In this document: positions 34,147 to 44,068 of the stretch, piece by piece
Numbering within the stretch: the stretch's first letter is position 1
Layout: every line of letters starts with the position of its first letter
Assembly (NCBI GenBank): GCA_022539475.1
Contig: VCMS01000096.1
Location: 124,001 to 188,000 of the forward strand
Reading direction: 5' to 3'
DNA length: 64,000 nucleotides
Origin: Gracilaria domingensis
Taxonomy: Eukaryota > Rhodophyta > Florideophyceae > Gracilariales > Gracilariaceae
Made by a program: the position numbers and the translations under genes
Notes under the pieces: model-generated
What the model was told of the DNA's origin: nothing
Database searches by the model: none
What the model saw: the letters and a program-made list of their open reading frames with translations, nothing else

Positions 34147-35626
34147 ATGCCGGCCGCGCCCGCCGCGCACCGCCTCGCCGCCACGCCCCCGCCCGCCTCG
34201 AGCCCCCGCCGCGCCATGCTCACGGACGGCCTCGACGTCACGCCGCAGGCCACCATCTCCACCATCCAGTTCCGCAGCGAGGCCGTCAACACCGTCGTCA
34301 CGTCGCTGCTCACCGCGCTGGTCATCGCCAACCTGGGCAGCGTCATCAACCGTCTGATCTCTCTCTCGTATACGCACGGCTACTTCAGCTACCGCTCGTT
34401 TGCGCGCTCGTACATCTTCCTCAACTCGGACGACCCGCTCCCCCTGCTCTTCTGGCTGCGCGGTGGCTATAGCTTTCGCGACAGCGCGCGTCCCCCCCCC
34501 CAAGCGCCATCGCATCGTCAGACGCTATCTTGTCGCCCCTCTTTGCGCAAGGTTCTGCCTTCTCGCCGTGAGCATCGGCTCAATTGCGCTGGCGTTGCCG
34601 TCGGAAAAGCGCATGGATGGGTGCAGTCGAGGCGACTACACACTGGTTCAAGGGCCGCTCATGGCACTCCCCGTCGTCAACCCGCTGGCGCTCGAGGAAG
34701 GGTGCTCTGAAATCCCCCTGCAAACACACCTAGGCTCCGTAAGGTCATCTGCTTCGTTTTGCTCCGTGAGCTCAGCAAATGTGACGTCTATGGCCAATTT
34801 CGTGTCCACCAATGAGGACTTGCAAGCAAATTGGGTTTCGGTGTCCTATAACAACGCCATCGGGCGCGTCAGTTCGGTAATAGTCTCAGGTGACCGTATT
34901 GCATCCATCAACTCTTTCGTGCGATGGAGAACTGAGAATGGAGACATTTTCAATTCTTTGCTGCCCTTCTGGAATGCCACACAACATCTCCAAGTTATGG
35001 CCGACGCGTTGGCCTTGTATACCGGACAAAATTGCAACTTGATACGAACGTTTGAGTCGTCTGGTGCCTTCACGCTTCCCGGACTTGTGGACTGTGTATT
35101 TGATGCCGATACGGCAGTTCATTTCTTGTCTGCTGGGTTGCGGGATAGCTTCGGCTTCCGGAAGGAGCAATCTGGGACACTGCGCGTGCGACTTCAACAA
35201 GACGGATTCACCTACAAAGAGGACCGCACGTGCCCAATCGACGTCACGGTGACGCGCCCGTTGATCAACATCATCCCTCTGCTCATCGGGCTGGCCATGG
35301 CGTTCGTGCTCAACATGGCCGTCATGCTCATCGTGTCGCGCCGCCGCAACCCCATGGACGACGCGTTCCACCTGGTGCGCGAGGTCCTGGGGCACGACAC
35401 CAGCGCCAACCCGCTGCAGCTGAGCACGGATGGCCACGACGTGCAGAACGTCGCGCTGCGAAAGTACGAGTGCGCGGACGGCGTGTCCGGACACATCGGG
35501 TTTTTGCGCGGCGTGGGCGACACGGTAGTGGAGGACTTTTTCGATGGACGGAACGTCGGGCGCTGTTTGCAAGCCGCCTGCAAAGGTCCTCGGTTCGTCT
35601 CCGAGTTGGAGAAGGGTGGGTTATAG
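34147..35626 (+). pseudogene. Three-helix membrane protein gene with a poly-C frameshift
   Basis: The first part is read in one frame from MPAAPAAHRLAATPPP (an alternative start is MLTDGLD at 34216). It gives a hydrophobic helix (VVTSLLTALVIANLGSVI) and a Tyr/Phe-rich segment up to SFRDSAR. At a run of ten C (34492-34501) the coding sense shifts to a second frame that continues without a stop to 35626. That frame has a second helix (LCARFCLLAVSIGSIALAL), a ~220-residue extracytoplasmic loop with cysteines and sequons (NVT, NAT), a third helix (IIPLLIGLAMAFVLNMAVMLIV) and a ~95-residue tail. The family is not recognised. The break may be a true mutation or a homopolymer sequencing error; the perfect second frame favours a recent or artefactual event. 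A decayed relative lies at 40938-41170. Confidence 0.6.
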
Positions 35627-36618
35627 ATATTGTATTCAATTGTAGGCAAAGATCAATTGATCCATGCATCACCTATTGGTTTCTGTGTTCAACAAATGTA
35701 ACATAATAGTGGATTATTCTAATAATTAAATAATTATTGGGGTCATTTCTCGCTGAGACGAATTTACAATTAGGTCCACTGCAAACAAATTCTTCTCTCC
35801 TTTGTGACAAACTCTTACACTGTCAAGTTGCTGTCAACCGACAGTTTGGACTGCAAATTCGCAAGACGACACATTTACAGTTTACACCATTTTTTCAGAA
35901 ACTTGTACGAGCTGGACAGGTTTGACAAGGAGAACAATGTTACGATATGGCATGTCGTAAACGGAGAAAGACTTGCTCGAGGTTGTACCAAACGAGGGGA
36001 CTGCGGGAGCGGGAAAGTCGCCGATGAGCATGGGCGAAAAGAAGGACGTGGCTCCAGAGGGCGCAGACCTCGTGCGCTGGTTTTTGGACGAGTGCCAGGA
36101 AAGACTGATAACAAGCTCGAAAGGCGTTGTCCCTCCCTAAGGGTTTCCATGAATGTAAACCTCGCCACTCCTCATTACAAACTCATTACATTGTCTGGTG
36201 TAGGTGCCCACACAGCTGCTGGTCGCGGCGATAGGGGCAAGTGATTTGGGAGAAGGACGACCCATCAACGTTGAGAGGAGGAGGAACGTCGGGAGGGTGA
36301 GGACGACGGTAGGCGAATGAGCACGTGGGCAGTTGTTGTACATAGTTCTGCCATCGACACACTCAGGTCTGAGCAAAAATTACGCTGAACTGCTTTTGTG
36401 TTCAACCTCCTGTGACATGCAAGAGTTATTTTCGTGCTTTACGGAAATACATACTAAATATACCCACTCTCACAGCTTCTAGTTGGTCCGGACTCGGGTC
36501 GTCAACTGACCGTCTCACCATTAGTAAGGCAAAAATTGCGTGAGCTGCCGGCATCGTGTTTATAATGTGAGGTAAAGATGTTGCAGCCGAGTCGCGCACT
36601 CCGCAGAACGGTCGAGCA
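35627..36618. other. Intergenic, no gene supported
   Basis: Only short frames without domains. Confidence 0.4.
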
Positions 36619-36939
36619 TTATTGCTGGTGCCAGCCGCGCTCCTTCGCAAGGTCTTCCAATTGAAAAATGTGTCTTGAATGAGAGCCATTGTGATTGAAT
36701 TCTTCATCGCGCGAGATGTATCTACCTTCATTGTTCACCGCTCGACCAATGATCAAACGGTATCGTAAACGCGCAATCAGTGCTCTTGACAAGTCGCGCG
36801 GCATGAAGTACACGTTCACCGTTACGTCCCTCATCTCTTGCACATGGAAAACGGACTCACGGTTAAAAGCACGCACATCTTGCGAGAATGTAAGCCTCAC
36901 ACCAAAAGGTTTTCCTGATTGCTGCATGGATACACGCAC
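36619..36939 (-). CDS. Hypothetical 106-residue protein
   Basis: A short basic frame (for example VFHVQEMRDVTVNVYFMPRD) with alternating strand-like segments and no known domain, signal peptide or membrane segment. It is kept only because its composition looks protein-like; it could be a chance frame or part of a decayed gene. 36940-37386 next to it holds nothing I recognise. Confidence 0.2.
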   Translation of the reverse strand: MRVSMQQSGKPFGVRLTFSQDVRAFNRESVFHVQEMRDVTVNVYFMPRDLSRALIARLRYRLIIGRAVNNEGRYISRDEEFNHNGSHSRHIFQLEDLAKERGWHQQ

Positions 36940-37386
36940 AAACAGGGGTGCTCTGGAGCAACGGGAAGAGGCTTGGAGAACAGGTTATGGTTGACCGAGA
37001 CAAAAAAGCATTGGCCTTCATAACAGAACGTGGACCAGCGAGCAGTGAGCATGAGGAAAAGGAGCTGAGCTTCGATTGAGAGTCCTTTTCTTTGAGCCGA
37101 CCATATCGTAGCGACCTGTATAGTTCAAATTCTTTCAGAAAGCTGGAGGAAATGACTAAGGATATTTCAAGATTATGGGTAGTCCTGCCTTCTAGACGCT
37201 TCTAGAACATTTAGTAATATCTATACTAGTTTTCTATTGTCTTCTTCTCGTTTTCTGGCTTCTTCATGCTGTCCACGACAACATATTATGTTCGGTGCAG
37301 CGAAGCATTTGAACTAAACAAGACTATTGCTTTTTTTTCTGGTGAGCAGTGTGAAGAGTGGAATAATCGGCAAGGGATTGCTCGAG

Positions 37387-39522
37387 TCACTTCCATCCAA
37401 TTTCTCGAAACTCACCTCGCAGTCTTCGGTACTGTCGCTTAACTCCTGAGTCGTAGAGGGAATGGAGCAACAGATTATCAAATAGTGCCTCGCCCACGTC
37501 ACATTGGTCCAACCAAGGCCATGGATAGCACCTAGCCCAAATCTTATACAAAATCCATGATGCTAAAATTCCGAAGAACAGAAAAATAACTACACCCAAG
37601 AAAGTACCGAGGCCACCTGTTCTTGGTCCAAGTACCACAGCCAGAAAACCGATCAGTAGAAGAAGTATGATCGTCATAACTCGACAATATCTCATGAACC
37701 AAAATTCGTATTGCATAGGTTCATGCTCGAATTTCAAGCCCTCATCAGTTATCTCCGCGGTCTGATCTCGATCCGGGTCTGGTACGTGACGAAGGTGTAA
37801 CGGAAGAATCTGCTTGGTCCATAGCCCAGTAGCCTCGGCAACAGCGACCACATGGCCGTTCTGAATAGTTGAAAATCTTGCCAAGTCCACCACTAGGCTT
37901 CGCTTGTGTTTTAGGTCCGGGCTACGCAACGTTAGGATCGATGTCACATGCCCGGTTGTGGAAGCCCATGTGCTCAAAGACATGTTTTCGTTCAGAAACC
38001 TCGATATGGTCATTCGGTCCTTTATCTCACAACTGCCGCTAAACATTCCAACCCACTCTGTGACACCATCCCAGTTTGAGCGTTTCCCATAAGTAGACGA
38101 TCTCTGGAGAGACATATCCAGATAATTTTTTCCAGTCAACATCGGACATTGGGATACCATTGATTCCCAAAAGGAAATTACCATGAACTCTTGATGCGAT
38201 ATAACAAATTTTTCTTCTTCCATCATCATCGGTGGGTGGTCTCGGCTGTATGCCCCTTCAGCTATGGTTCGAAGCGCCCATGCTTTCCAACCAGTGATAG
38301 AACGGACTGTGCGTATATCTTCGTTCGCAGCGGTGACAGTTATTCCATCTGTTAAAATGGCAGTTGCAAGCGCGAGCGTTGCGGATCTTATATAGATACC
38401 AGTGCCTCCTATACGAGATATACCGTGGCCTAACCTTTCATACATCGAAGACTCAAAAAAGATGGTGTTATCGTACTTGCGCAGCATGTAGTCATCTACA
38501 ACAATTCCTCTTCCGGCCACTCCAAGAACGGCCTCCAGTTTCCTCCAAAAATCGGTTCCGTACAATGGTTCTCCTTTGTCATACAAGCGAACTACTGGAC
38601 ACACGGCGTAGGCAAACAGTCCAATATCTGTCCAATTAACGATTTCATACACACTTCTTATTTCCTCCTTACTTCGTCCCATCATCATGAATTTGTCAAT
38701 CCAAAGACGAATTCTATGCGTACCCTTTTTCTTCACGATTTCTTTGCAAGTCCTAATAAGCTGGCTCCAACGGAAGTCATCGACAAATTTGGATGTCATA
38801 TCGATCTCGAACTGCGCTAAGGCTCCCTCTTCTCCCTCCTTGGAAGTACCATCTTCATTAATGAATTTCATGCGGCGAGTCACCTCCACGGATTCTCCCT
38901 TGTATGAAACTGCAATGAGAAGGACTTTATCCCCAGGGGACTCTTCTACGTCAGCTCCCAAATGCCTGTGATGTCGGAATTCACTTCGAAAATTGTTCCA
39001 GTCCAAGTCATCCATCGCATCTACCACACGACTGAAGCCTCGTATGTAGTACTGCCGAGCAACCATCGCAGCTTTCTGACCTTTACGAGACAGTACATCT
39101 CGATACACGTAATCGCCTGATGTGGTTGTTGTGTCCAGATCAGCGATTCTCGTAAGATCAGTCTTGAAGTCGGGCCTACCAGATAGGTTGCTTTGGCCAA
39201 GTAACGCTTTATAGAAAGAGAGATTGCCTGTTTCTTCCAATTGGTCTCTGAGTTGGTTGGCCACGTCAAACTTTCTAATAGCGTTCTGGAAGCGTTGCTG
39301 TGCATGATACTTGTACCTCGACGTAATTCGTCCATACACGACCGTGTACTGACCCCCCGCAAATTCTTTTGCAAACTCAAAAGCGTCTCTGAAGCTGTTG
39401 GCCCATCGGAAATTGATCAGGTTTCGATGTTGACGATGACGCAGAAAAAATATGGCGTTCATGAGCTTCACCAAAACATCAACGATGCTGAGAGGGGCCT
39501 GAGGGTTCTGGGCGGCGTCCAT
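37387..39522 (-). CDS. 711-residue membrane-anchored protein of unknown family
   Basis: A long intact intronless frame. Residues 1-610 are soluble-looking, and two hydrophobic helices lie near the C-terminus (about 615-633, MTIILLLLIGFLAVVLG, and 637-660, FLGVVIFLFFGILASWILY). A basic tail follows. In the middle, HRIRLWIDKFMMMGRSKEE followed by an NWTDIGLFAYAVCPVVRLYD stretch recalls the LWID block of HET-type (heterokaryon incompatibility) domains. The surrounding motifs are not convincing, so this is only an idea to test. It has no signal peptide. The tail-anchored layout suggests insertion in an internal membrane with most of the protein in the cytosol. Neighbours give no functional clue. 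Confidence 0.65.
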   Translation of the reverse strand: MDAAQNPQAPLSIVDVLVKLMNAIFFLRHRQHRNLINFRWANSFRDAFEFAKEFAGGQYTVVYGRITSRYKYHAQQRFQNAIRKFDVANQLRDQLEETGNLSFYKALLGQSNLSGRPDFKTDLTRIADLDTTTTSGDYVYRDVLSRKGQKAAMVARQYYIRGFSRVVDAMDDLDWNNFRSEFRHHRHLGADVEESPGDKVLLIAVSYKGESVEVTRRMKFINEDGTSKEGEEGALAQFEIDMTSKFVDDFRWSQLIRTCKEIVKKKGTHRIRLWIDKFMMMGRSKEEIRSVYEIVNWTDIGLFAYAVCPVVRLYDKGEPLYGTDFWRKLEAVLGVAGRGIVVDDYMLRKYDNTIFFESSMYERLGHGISRIGGTGIYIRSATLALATAILTDGITVTAANEDIRTVRSITGWKAWALRTIAEGAYSRDHPPMMMEEEKFVISHQEFMVISFWESMVSQCPMLTGKNYLDMSLQRSSTYGKRSNWDGVTEWVGMFSGSCEIKDRMTISRFLNENMSLSTWASTTGHVTSILTLRSPDLKHKRSLVVDLARFSTIQNGHVVAVAEATGLWTKQILPLHLRHVPDPDRDQTAEITDEGLKFEHEPMQYEFWFMRYCRVMTIILLLLIGFLAVVLGPRTGGLGTFLGVVIFLFFGILASWILYKIWARCYPWPWLDQCDVGEALFDNLLLHSLYDSGVKRQYRRLRGEFREIGWK

Positions 39523-40937
39523 GTTTTCTCGATGAAGTGGTGACCGTTCACAGAAAATTCTGTTTCACAGGAGTGCCTATGTTGAGGAAGAATGACGGAA
39601 CTGGCAAAGACGATGAAGTGCCCAAGATGGATGCACCGTTGAGCAGACTGCGGTATCGGTTCGAAACTCAAAACACTTCATTTCTTATACTACTCTGCGA
39701 GCAATTCGAGGATGAAGGGATTCAGCCCTTGAGGATTGTTTTGCGCTTCTGGCTTACATGTTTCTTAATAATAAGGCACTGTTACGAGAAGTAAGCGTGT
39801 ACTATTGCTGCAAACAACGATGGAAAAGCTGGCTGTTCCTGACTACTAGTCATAAACGCTACCAAACTCTACGGTGGTGCTTTAGTTTACAGTAGGAAGT
39901 GTAACAAGACGTTGTTTGCTCAGTGTTGGTTTCAAAATCTTTTGGTTGCGAGAATCACGTACAGGGGTTTTCACAAGCTCCAAAGTAACCTCGCTTGAAA
40001 GTCAGCCAATCCTTCAACGTTGCGTAGTTGGGTTTGAACACGTGAAGGCATTGTCATGTTACATTCTCGATTTGCGTTTTGAGCATGGTTCAACGAGATT
40101 GCTTTCCCAAAGTTAAACGAAGGTGCTCAAATCGATTTACATGAATGATTGCTTGTCTAGCTGTCAGACCATGATTAGACCATGAACAAAACCGAACATT
40201 CGCGCGGTCCGAAGTGCTATATTTAGCAAATCGGTACTCAAACTTTGAGTCTCAAAGCGATTTGTTCCAGGGTGTAACCAGGGCTTCTCCGCCCGAATGG
40301 CTGTATTCCAGACCTTATCTTCCGACGGCCTCTCTCAGCGACACGTCGACGAAAACGGACAGGACAAGTAACTTTACAAACTCGGGACTCAGCATCCCCT
40401 TTCTTGTGCGATGGAAAGGCGAGACTGTCAAGGTAGCAGGATAATGGGGACTCTCTGCATCCTCCGCCGCGTTCGATGACGGCGGCTGACGCACTGGAGC
40501 GCCGCCGATGGCGATCGCGTGTGCCGCCGCCGCCGCCGCCGTCGCCGCCGTAATACTTGGAGCTCGATCGGTAGCAGTCGTGTCTAGTCTAGTGGCGACT
40601 ATGCTATCGTATCAAATGTATCTACACAATAAACTACAGCTTTACGACGGTCCTTGACCCAGCGCGACGCAGCCCTTCGCAGGGCCGTAAGTCCGCACGC
40701 GCGACGCAGCTCCACGCCCACCCGGAGCCGCAAGTTGCGTTGTACATGCGGCCCACCCGCCGGCCGCGACAGCGGAATCCGCTGACCACTCTGCCTAGCC
40801 CCCCTCCGGGACCAGTGCAGATAGTGCGACAGATCTCAACAGAGACTGCGCTGCCATCGACGACGCGAAGAAGCGATCGTTAAGCGGCATCATTTCGTTG
40901 AATGTCCATAGTGTCGAGCTGCGGCGCCCGCCATGGA
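39523..40937. other. Intergenic region with a (CCG)n microsatellite
   Basis: No gene supported. A GCC/CCG triplet run lies at about 40528-40552. Sequence around 40640-40800 is GC-rich and merges into the relic that follows. Confidence 0.45.
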
Positions 40938-41170
40938 CGGCGCTTTGGACATGGCGCAAAAAGTTGCGGGGCACGCCCCCGCGCGCACCCGTCGCAGCTG
41001 AGCACGGCAGGCGGGGACGTGCAGAACGTTGCGCTGCGGAAGTACGCGACACGCGTACTTGCGCAGCGCAACGTTCTGTGCGCGGACGGCGTGTGCGGTG
41101 ACGTGTTGTTGGCGTGCGGCCTGGGCGACGCGGCGGTGGAGCATTTCTTCGATTTTCGTTTGTGCGTTCA
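40938..41170 (+). pseudogene. Relic of the membrane-protein gene at 34147-35626
   Basis: It matches the 3' coding part of the 34147 gene. QLST.G.DVQNVALRKY is followed, after an insertion, by CADGV.G......G.GD..VE.FFD, against QLSTDGHDVQNVALRKY, CADGVSGHIGF and GVGDTVVEDFFDG in the fuller copy. Only this tail piece remains. The insertion is explained by a local inverted duplication at 41022-41078. Some 3' flank similarity (ATCAACAAACGT against TTCAACAAATGT) suggests a segmental gene duplicate rather than a processed copy. Confidence 0.75.
41022..41078. repeat. 27-bp snap-back inverted duplication
   Basis: 41022-41048 and 41052-41078 are reverse complements with one mismatch and a 3-base spacer. 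The left arm corresponds to sequence in the related gene (about 35449-35470); the right arm has no counterpart there. It is therefore a new inverted copy made in place. Confidence 0.9.
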
Positions 41171-41358
41171 GACGGTTTGGACACTCTGCCGCGCGGTTCT
41201 GATGAATCAGCAAAGCGCGGCCTGGTGGCAGACTGGCACCACGGGGCCACCCGTCCACGTGGCCATGTACGTGTAAACGTTTGTGCTGTATGCCATTGGG
41301 CCATTCGCGGCCCATCGCCTTGGCGTTTCGTATCAACAAACGTCACTTTGCAAACCTA

Positions 41359-42427
41359 GAGTACAACATCCAGCACATTATACAAACAATGGCTTCTCCT
41401 GGAACCGGCAAACCGAATACGTCCTTACGATCTTACAACACTCCAGCACTCCGGACTAATCGTAATCATTTGCTGTTGTACCATCCTGTATCGGCAAGAA
41501 GAAACTTGATTTGACGAGCTTACAATACCATTGCACAACCATAAATAAACCCCTTCAGTAACACAAGTTTCGAGGTTTGAGAGATTGTTTACAGTTCATT
41601 CATTGCATTGAGAGTCGCATTAAAACAACCGTTAATGTCCCTGTAGATGTGGCGTCTACTGCATGTCCGGTCAAATACTCGCAATACGTGCGAAAGATTG
41701 CTGCTGGTAAGAGAGCAACCGCACGGGAGTGATACGTATTTAACTCAATCAAGAGCCTCCCTGATGCTTTCTTCCTCTCAAACACATCAACAACGGCTTC
41801 TATCCCCCTCCATCCTGCATCCAGTTCAACATGTCTTTTGCAGAGAGATTTTCGAATCTTTGGAAGAAGGAAGATGACGCCGCCAACGTGTTGAACCCAG
41901 CCGATGTTCCTCTCAAGTGGGGAAAGAAATATGAGCCTGAACCAAAACCACACCAGGAAATGTCTTTCAATACCATTCAATGGTACTGGTTCCCTGGTTT
42001 CCAACTCGACATCAACTTTCTCTTATCTGCGGGAGCACTTTTCTTCACCACACTTGGTCCTATTATATATGTTCGCACGGGTTCGATTGCTACTTTTGTG
42101 ACCTTCTATATAATCGCATTCATACTCGGCTACATTCGCGTGAATATTGCCATGAACCAAACGATTCGTACGGCTATCTGCCGTTGCAATGCGAAGAAAG
42201 AAGTGGCTCTCGCTTTGTGGGAATCATCCAAACCCGAAGATGTGATCCATTCCAAAGACGTTTTTCACACGGAAAAATCGTTTTTCTATCACCTGGTGGT
42301 TCTTAGAGATGGAACCGTTGAAATATGGAATGGGAATGAGGACAAGATCCAGCAAGAGAATGGGAAAGTCGAATTTGGGCAGGTTGAGGTGAGTGCCGAG
42401 CAGGTTCGCAAAGCAGCAGACGTCTGA
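41359..42427 (+). repeat. Segmental duplication, copy 1 (with 55809-57326)
   Basis: The start (GAGTACAACATCCA), the middle (CATTTGCTGTTGTACC; AACCCCTTCAGTA; GAGAGATTGTT), the promoter-proximal stretch (GAAAGATTGCTGCTGGTAAGAG; GATACGTATTTAACTC) and the coding region all recur in order at 55809-57326. Copy 2 carries about 400 extra bases between the promoter-like part and the ATG. Confidence 0.85.
41831..42427 (+). CDS. Two-helix membrane protein, paralogue A
   Basis: A 198-residue protein, close paralogue of the gene at 56709. The N-terminal ~55 residues are hydrophilic (MSFAERFSNLWKKEDDAA...). Two helices follow (about 62-83, INFLLSAGALFFTTLGPIIY, and about 86-107, ATFVTFYIIAFILGYIRV). A cytoplasmic-like domain then starts with a Cys/Arg cluster (RTAICRCNAKKE) and has a beta-rich end (FFYHLVVLRDGTVEIWNGNED). 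The family is not recognised. A GTATTTAAC element about 90 bp upstream is conserved in the paralogue and may be the core promoter. Compared with the paralogue it lacks six residues between the helices and has a different last ~20 residues. Confidence 0.7.
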   Translation: MSFAERFSNLWKKEDDAANVLNPADVPLKWGKKYEPEPKPHQEMSFNTIQWYWFPGFQLDINFLLSAGALFFTTLGPIIYVRTGSIATFVTFYIIAFILGYIRVNIAMNQTIRTAICRCNAKKEVALALWESSKPEDVIHSKDVFHTEKSFFYHLVVLRDGTVEIWNGNEDKIQQENGKVEFGQVEVSAEQVRKAADV

Positions 42428-42895
42428 AGTAGGAAAGACTACACGTAGACGTTTCCGTCGAATAATATAGAAAAGCTCCATGACAGTTAGTAAAATTTAA
42501 AAACTTTACTTTGACATTTAATGTTATTTTTCGCAACGTAGCGACGTGTGTCATGTGCACATTCACACTTGCTTCGGGCGGACGGACAAAAACAGCGCAA
42601 AAAATTGACGCCTCTAGATGATTACCGCCGAAAACGACCTTCAAATCGACCAGCCACAAAACACGAGGTTTGTCGATCCAATGTCATCCCAAGCCGGAGG
42701 ATGAGGCTGGCTCGTAAGATCACTATGAGAGAGTGTGTACGAAGATGGTGCTAGTGTCCGGTCATCGAGGACATTGTATGGCAAGCCATCTCAACCTTTG
42801 TCTCAGATGGATCGCTACTTAAGAAGAGTCCAGAGGATTCAAACCCCTCCCCTTGGATACCACGCCGTTTTTATTAAGCTGGTGGTGACCTTGAT
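42428..42895. other. Intergenic
   Basis: No gene supported between paralogue A and the poly-A tract. Confidence 0.4.
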
Positions 42896-42913
42896 AAAAA
42901 AAAAAAAAAAAAA
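42896..42913. repeat. 18-base poly-A tract
   Basis: Uninterrupted A run at the far 3' end of the minus-strand MULE-like frame, where it would be read as a run of phenylalanines. It may mark the boundary of another insertion such as a retroposed sequence. Confidence 0.8.
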
Positions 42914-44060
42914 CCCCCATGCCCATACCCAAAATTACTTAAGAACGGGCAGTAGAAATGGATGAGAGCTCTATCAACGCCATCCACGGATACCAAAGAG
43001 TCGTATTTAACGAACGCGTTGAATCTGCCATACAGCAGTTTGCATACTCCCTTTAGCTCTTGTGGGTTGGCGCCATTGTGTAACATTTCATTTGGCAATG
43101 AACAATGTACAGCATCATGAGTGTCATTCCTAGCGTCATCTTCTGCTCCAACCTCTTTCCGTAGTCCAACTTCGATGTCAGTTCTGAGCTGCTCCTTTCC
43201 GATTCGAGACTCTAAGCGGACTTTGTGCACAGGCTTACTTAGGGCAGGGGATCGAGATGTTGGGCTTAATCCCGTCCAAAGCTCTGCTTCGCCCGTTCGA
43301 AAGCACTGTTCGGATGTAATTACATTTTCAAGGCGACCTTCTTCTTCAGGCCTTACAAATGGAAATCTCTCTACAGAAAGGACACGCGTATCGACACCGG
43401 CACGATAGCAAAGCTCTGAATAAGAGTCAGCAGACCTTAAAAATGAAAACAGTTGCTGGAGAAATCTATTCAAAGAGCTGTACATCTCACTATCCTTCTT
43501 TTCATGCCGCTCTCGTGCAAGCTCTTCGACAAACTTACGGATATTTCTCGATTTGTGAACTGTACAATGAACGAGTATTGTTCGAACGCTTTCATAACGA
43601 ATACTCGCATCGTCTCTTTGAGATGATAGCAGCATCACCGCTGCATATTCAGAAACGTACATCCTATTGAAAACCCACACTGCTGCGGCTGTGAAGGCCT
43701 TGTCTTCGTCCGAAACGAAGTACGAAGGATATGCTCTGACGCCTAAGTAGTACTCAAGTCTTCGAAAATAGGTCTCAAGGAACTTCACCATTTCCCGTGC
43801 GGTTCTTTCAATACTGACGTGCTCAGCAGAGATGTACGGCTGAACACAGTTACTTCGTTTTGTTCCAGTTTCTAATCTCAAGACAAGGAATGTATGCAAC
43901 GGCTTCACCAAGACGTACTCTCTATTCGAGCTGTATCGAAGCTTTGATCCGCGTGCAAGAGCGCTTTGAACGAAGTCCGACTTGACGGACACCATAACCT
44001 CACGCTCTCTAAACTGCGTTGAATCCATGAGAACGATTCTCGAGTTTTCACATTGTTTCT
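42914..44060 (-). pseudogene. MULE-like transposase, C-terminal part (downstream of the hAT insertion)
   Basis: This continues the gene that begins at 47801 and is cut by the hAT element. It starts with the first catalytic block (IVLMDSTQF) of a Mutator-like DDE core, followed by SDEDKAFTAAAVWVFNR (second aspartate) and VHCTVHKSRNIRKF, the C-x2-H motif usual before the catalytic Glu in MULE transposases. A methionine in MDSTQF gives the apparent start of this fragment, but the real gene began upstream. The last ~20 codons run into the poly-A tract and are probably not original. The assignment to Mutator-like elements rests on these motifs only. Confidence 0.55.
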
Positions 44061-44068
44061 CTATAAGT
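44061..44068. repeat. hAT target site duplication, left copy (CTATAAGT)
   Basis: Eight bases immediately outside the left terminal repeat of the hAT element, identical to 46907-46914. Confidence 0.95.

Noticed and set aside
37387-39522. Firm HET-domain assignment for the 711-residue protein
   Set aside because: Only one short block resembles the family; the remaining motifs do not fit well enough.
42838-42856. tRNA B-box-like sequence (GGATTCAAACCCC)
   Set aside because: No matching A box at the right distance and no cloverleaf could be drawn.
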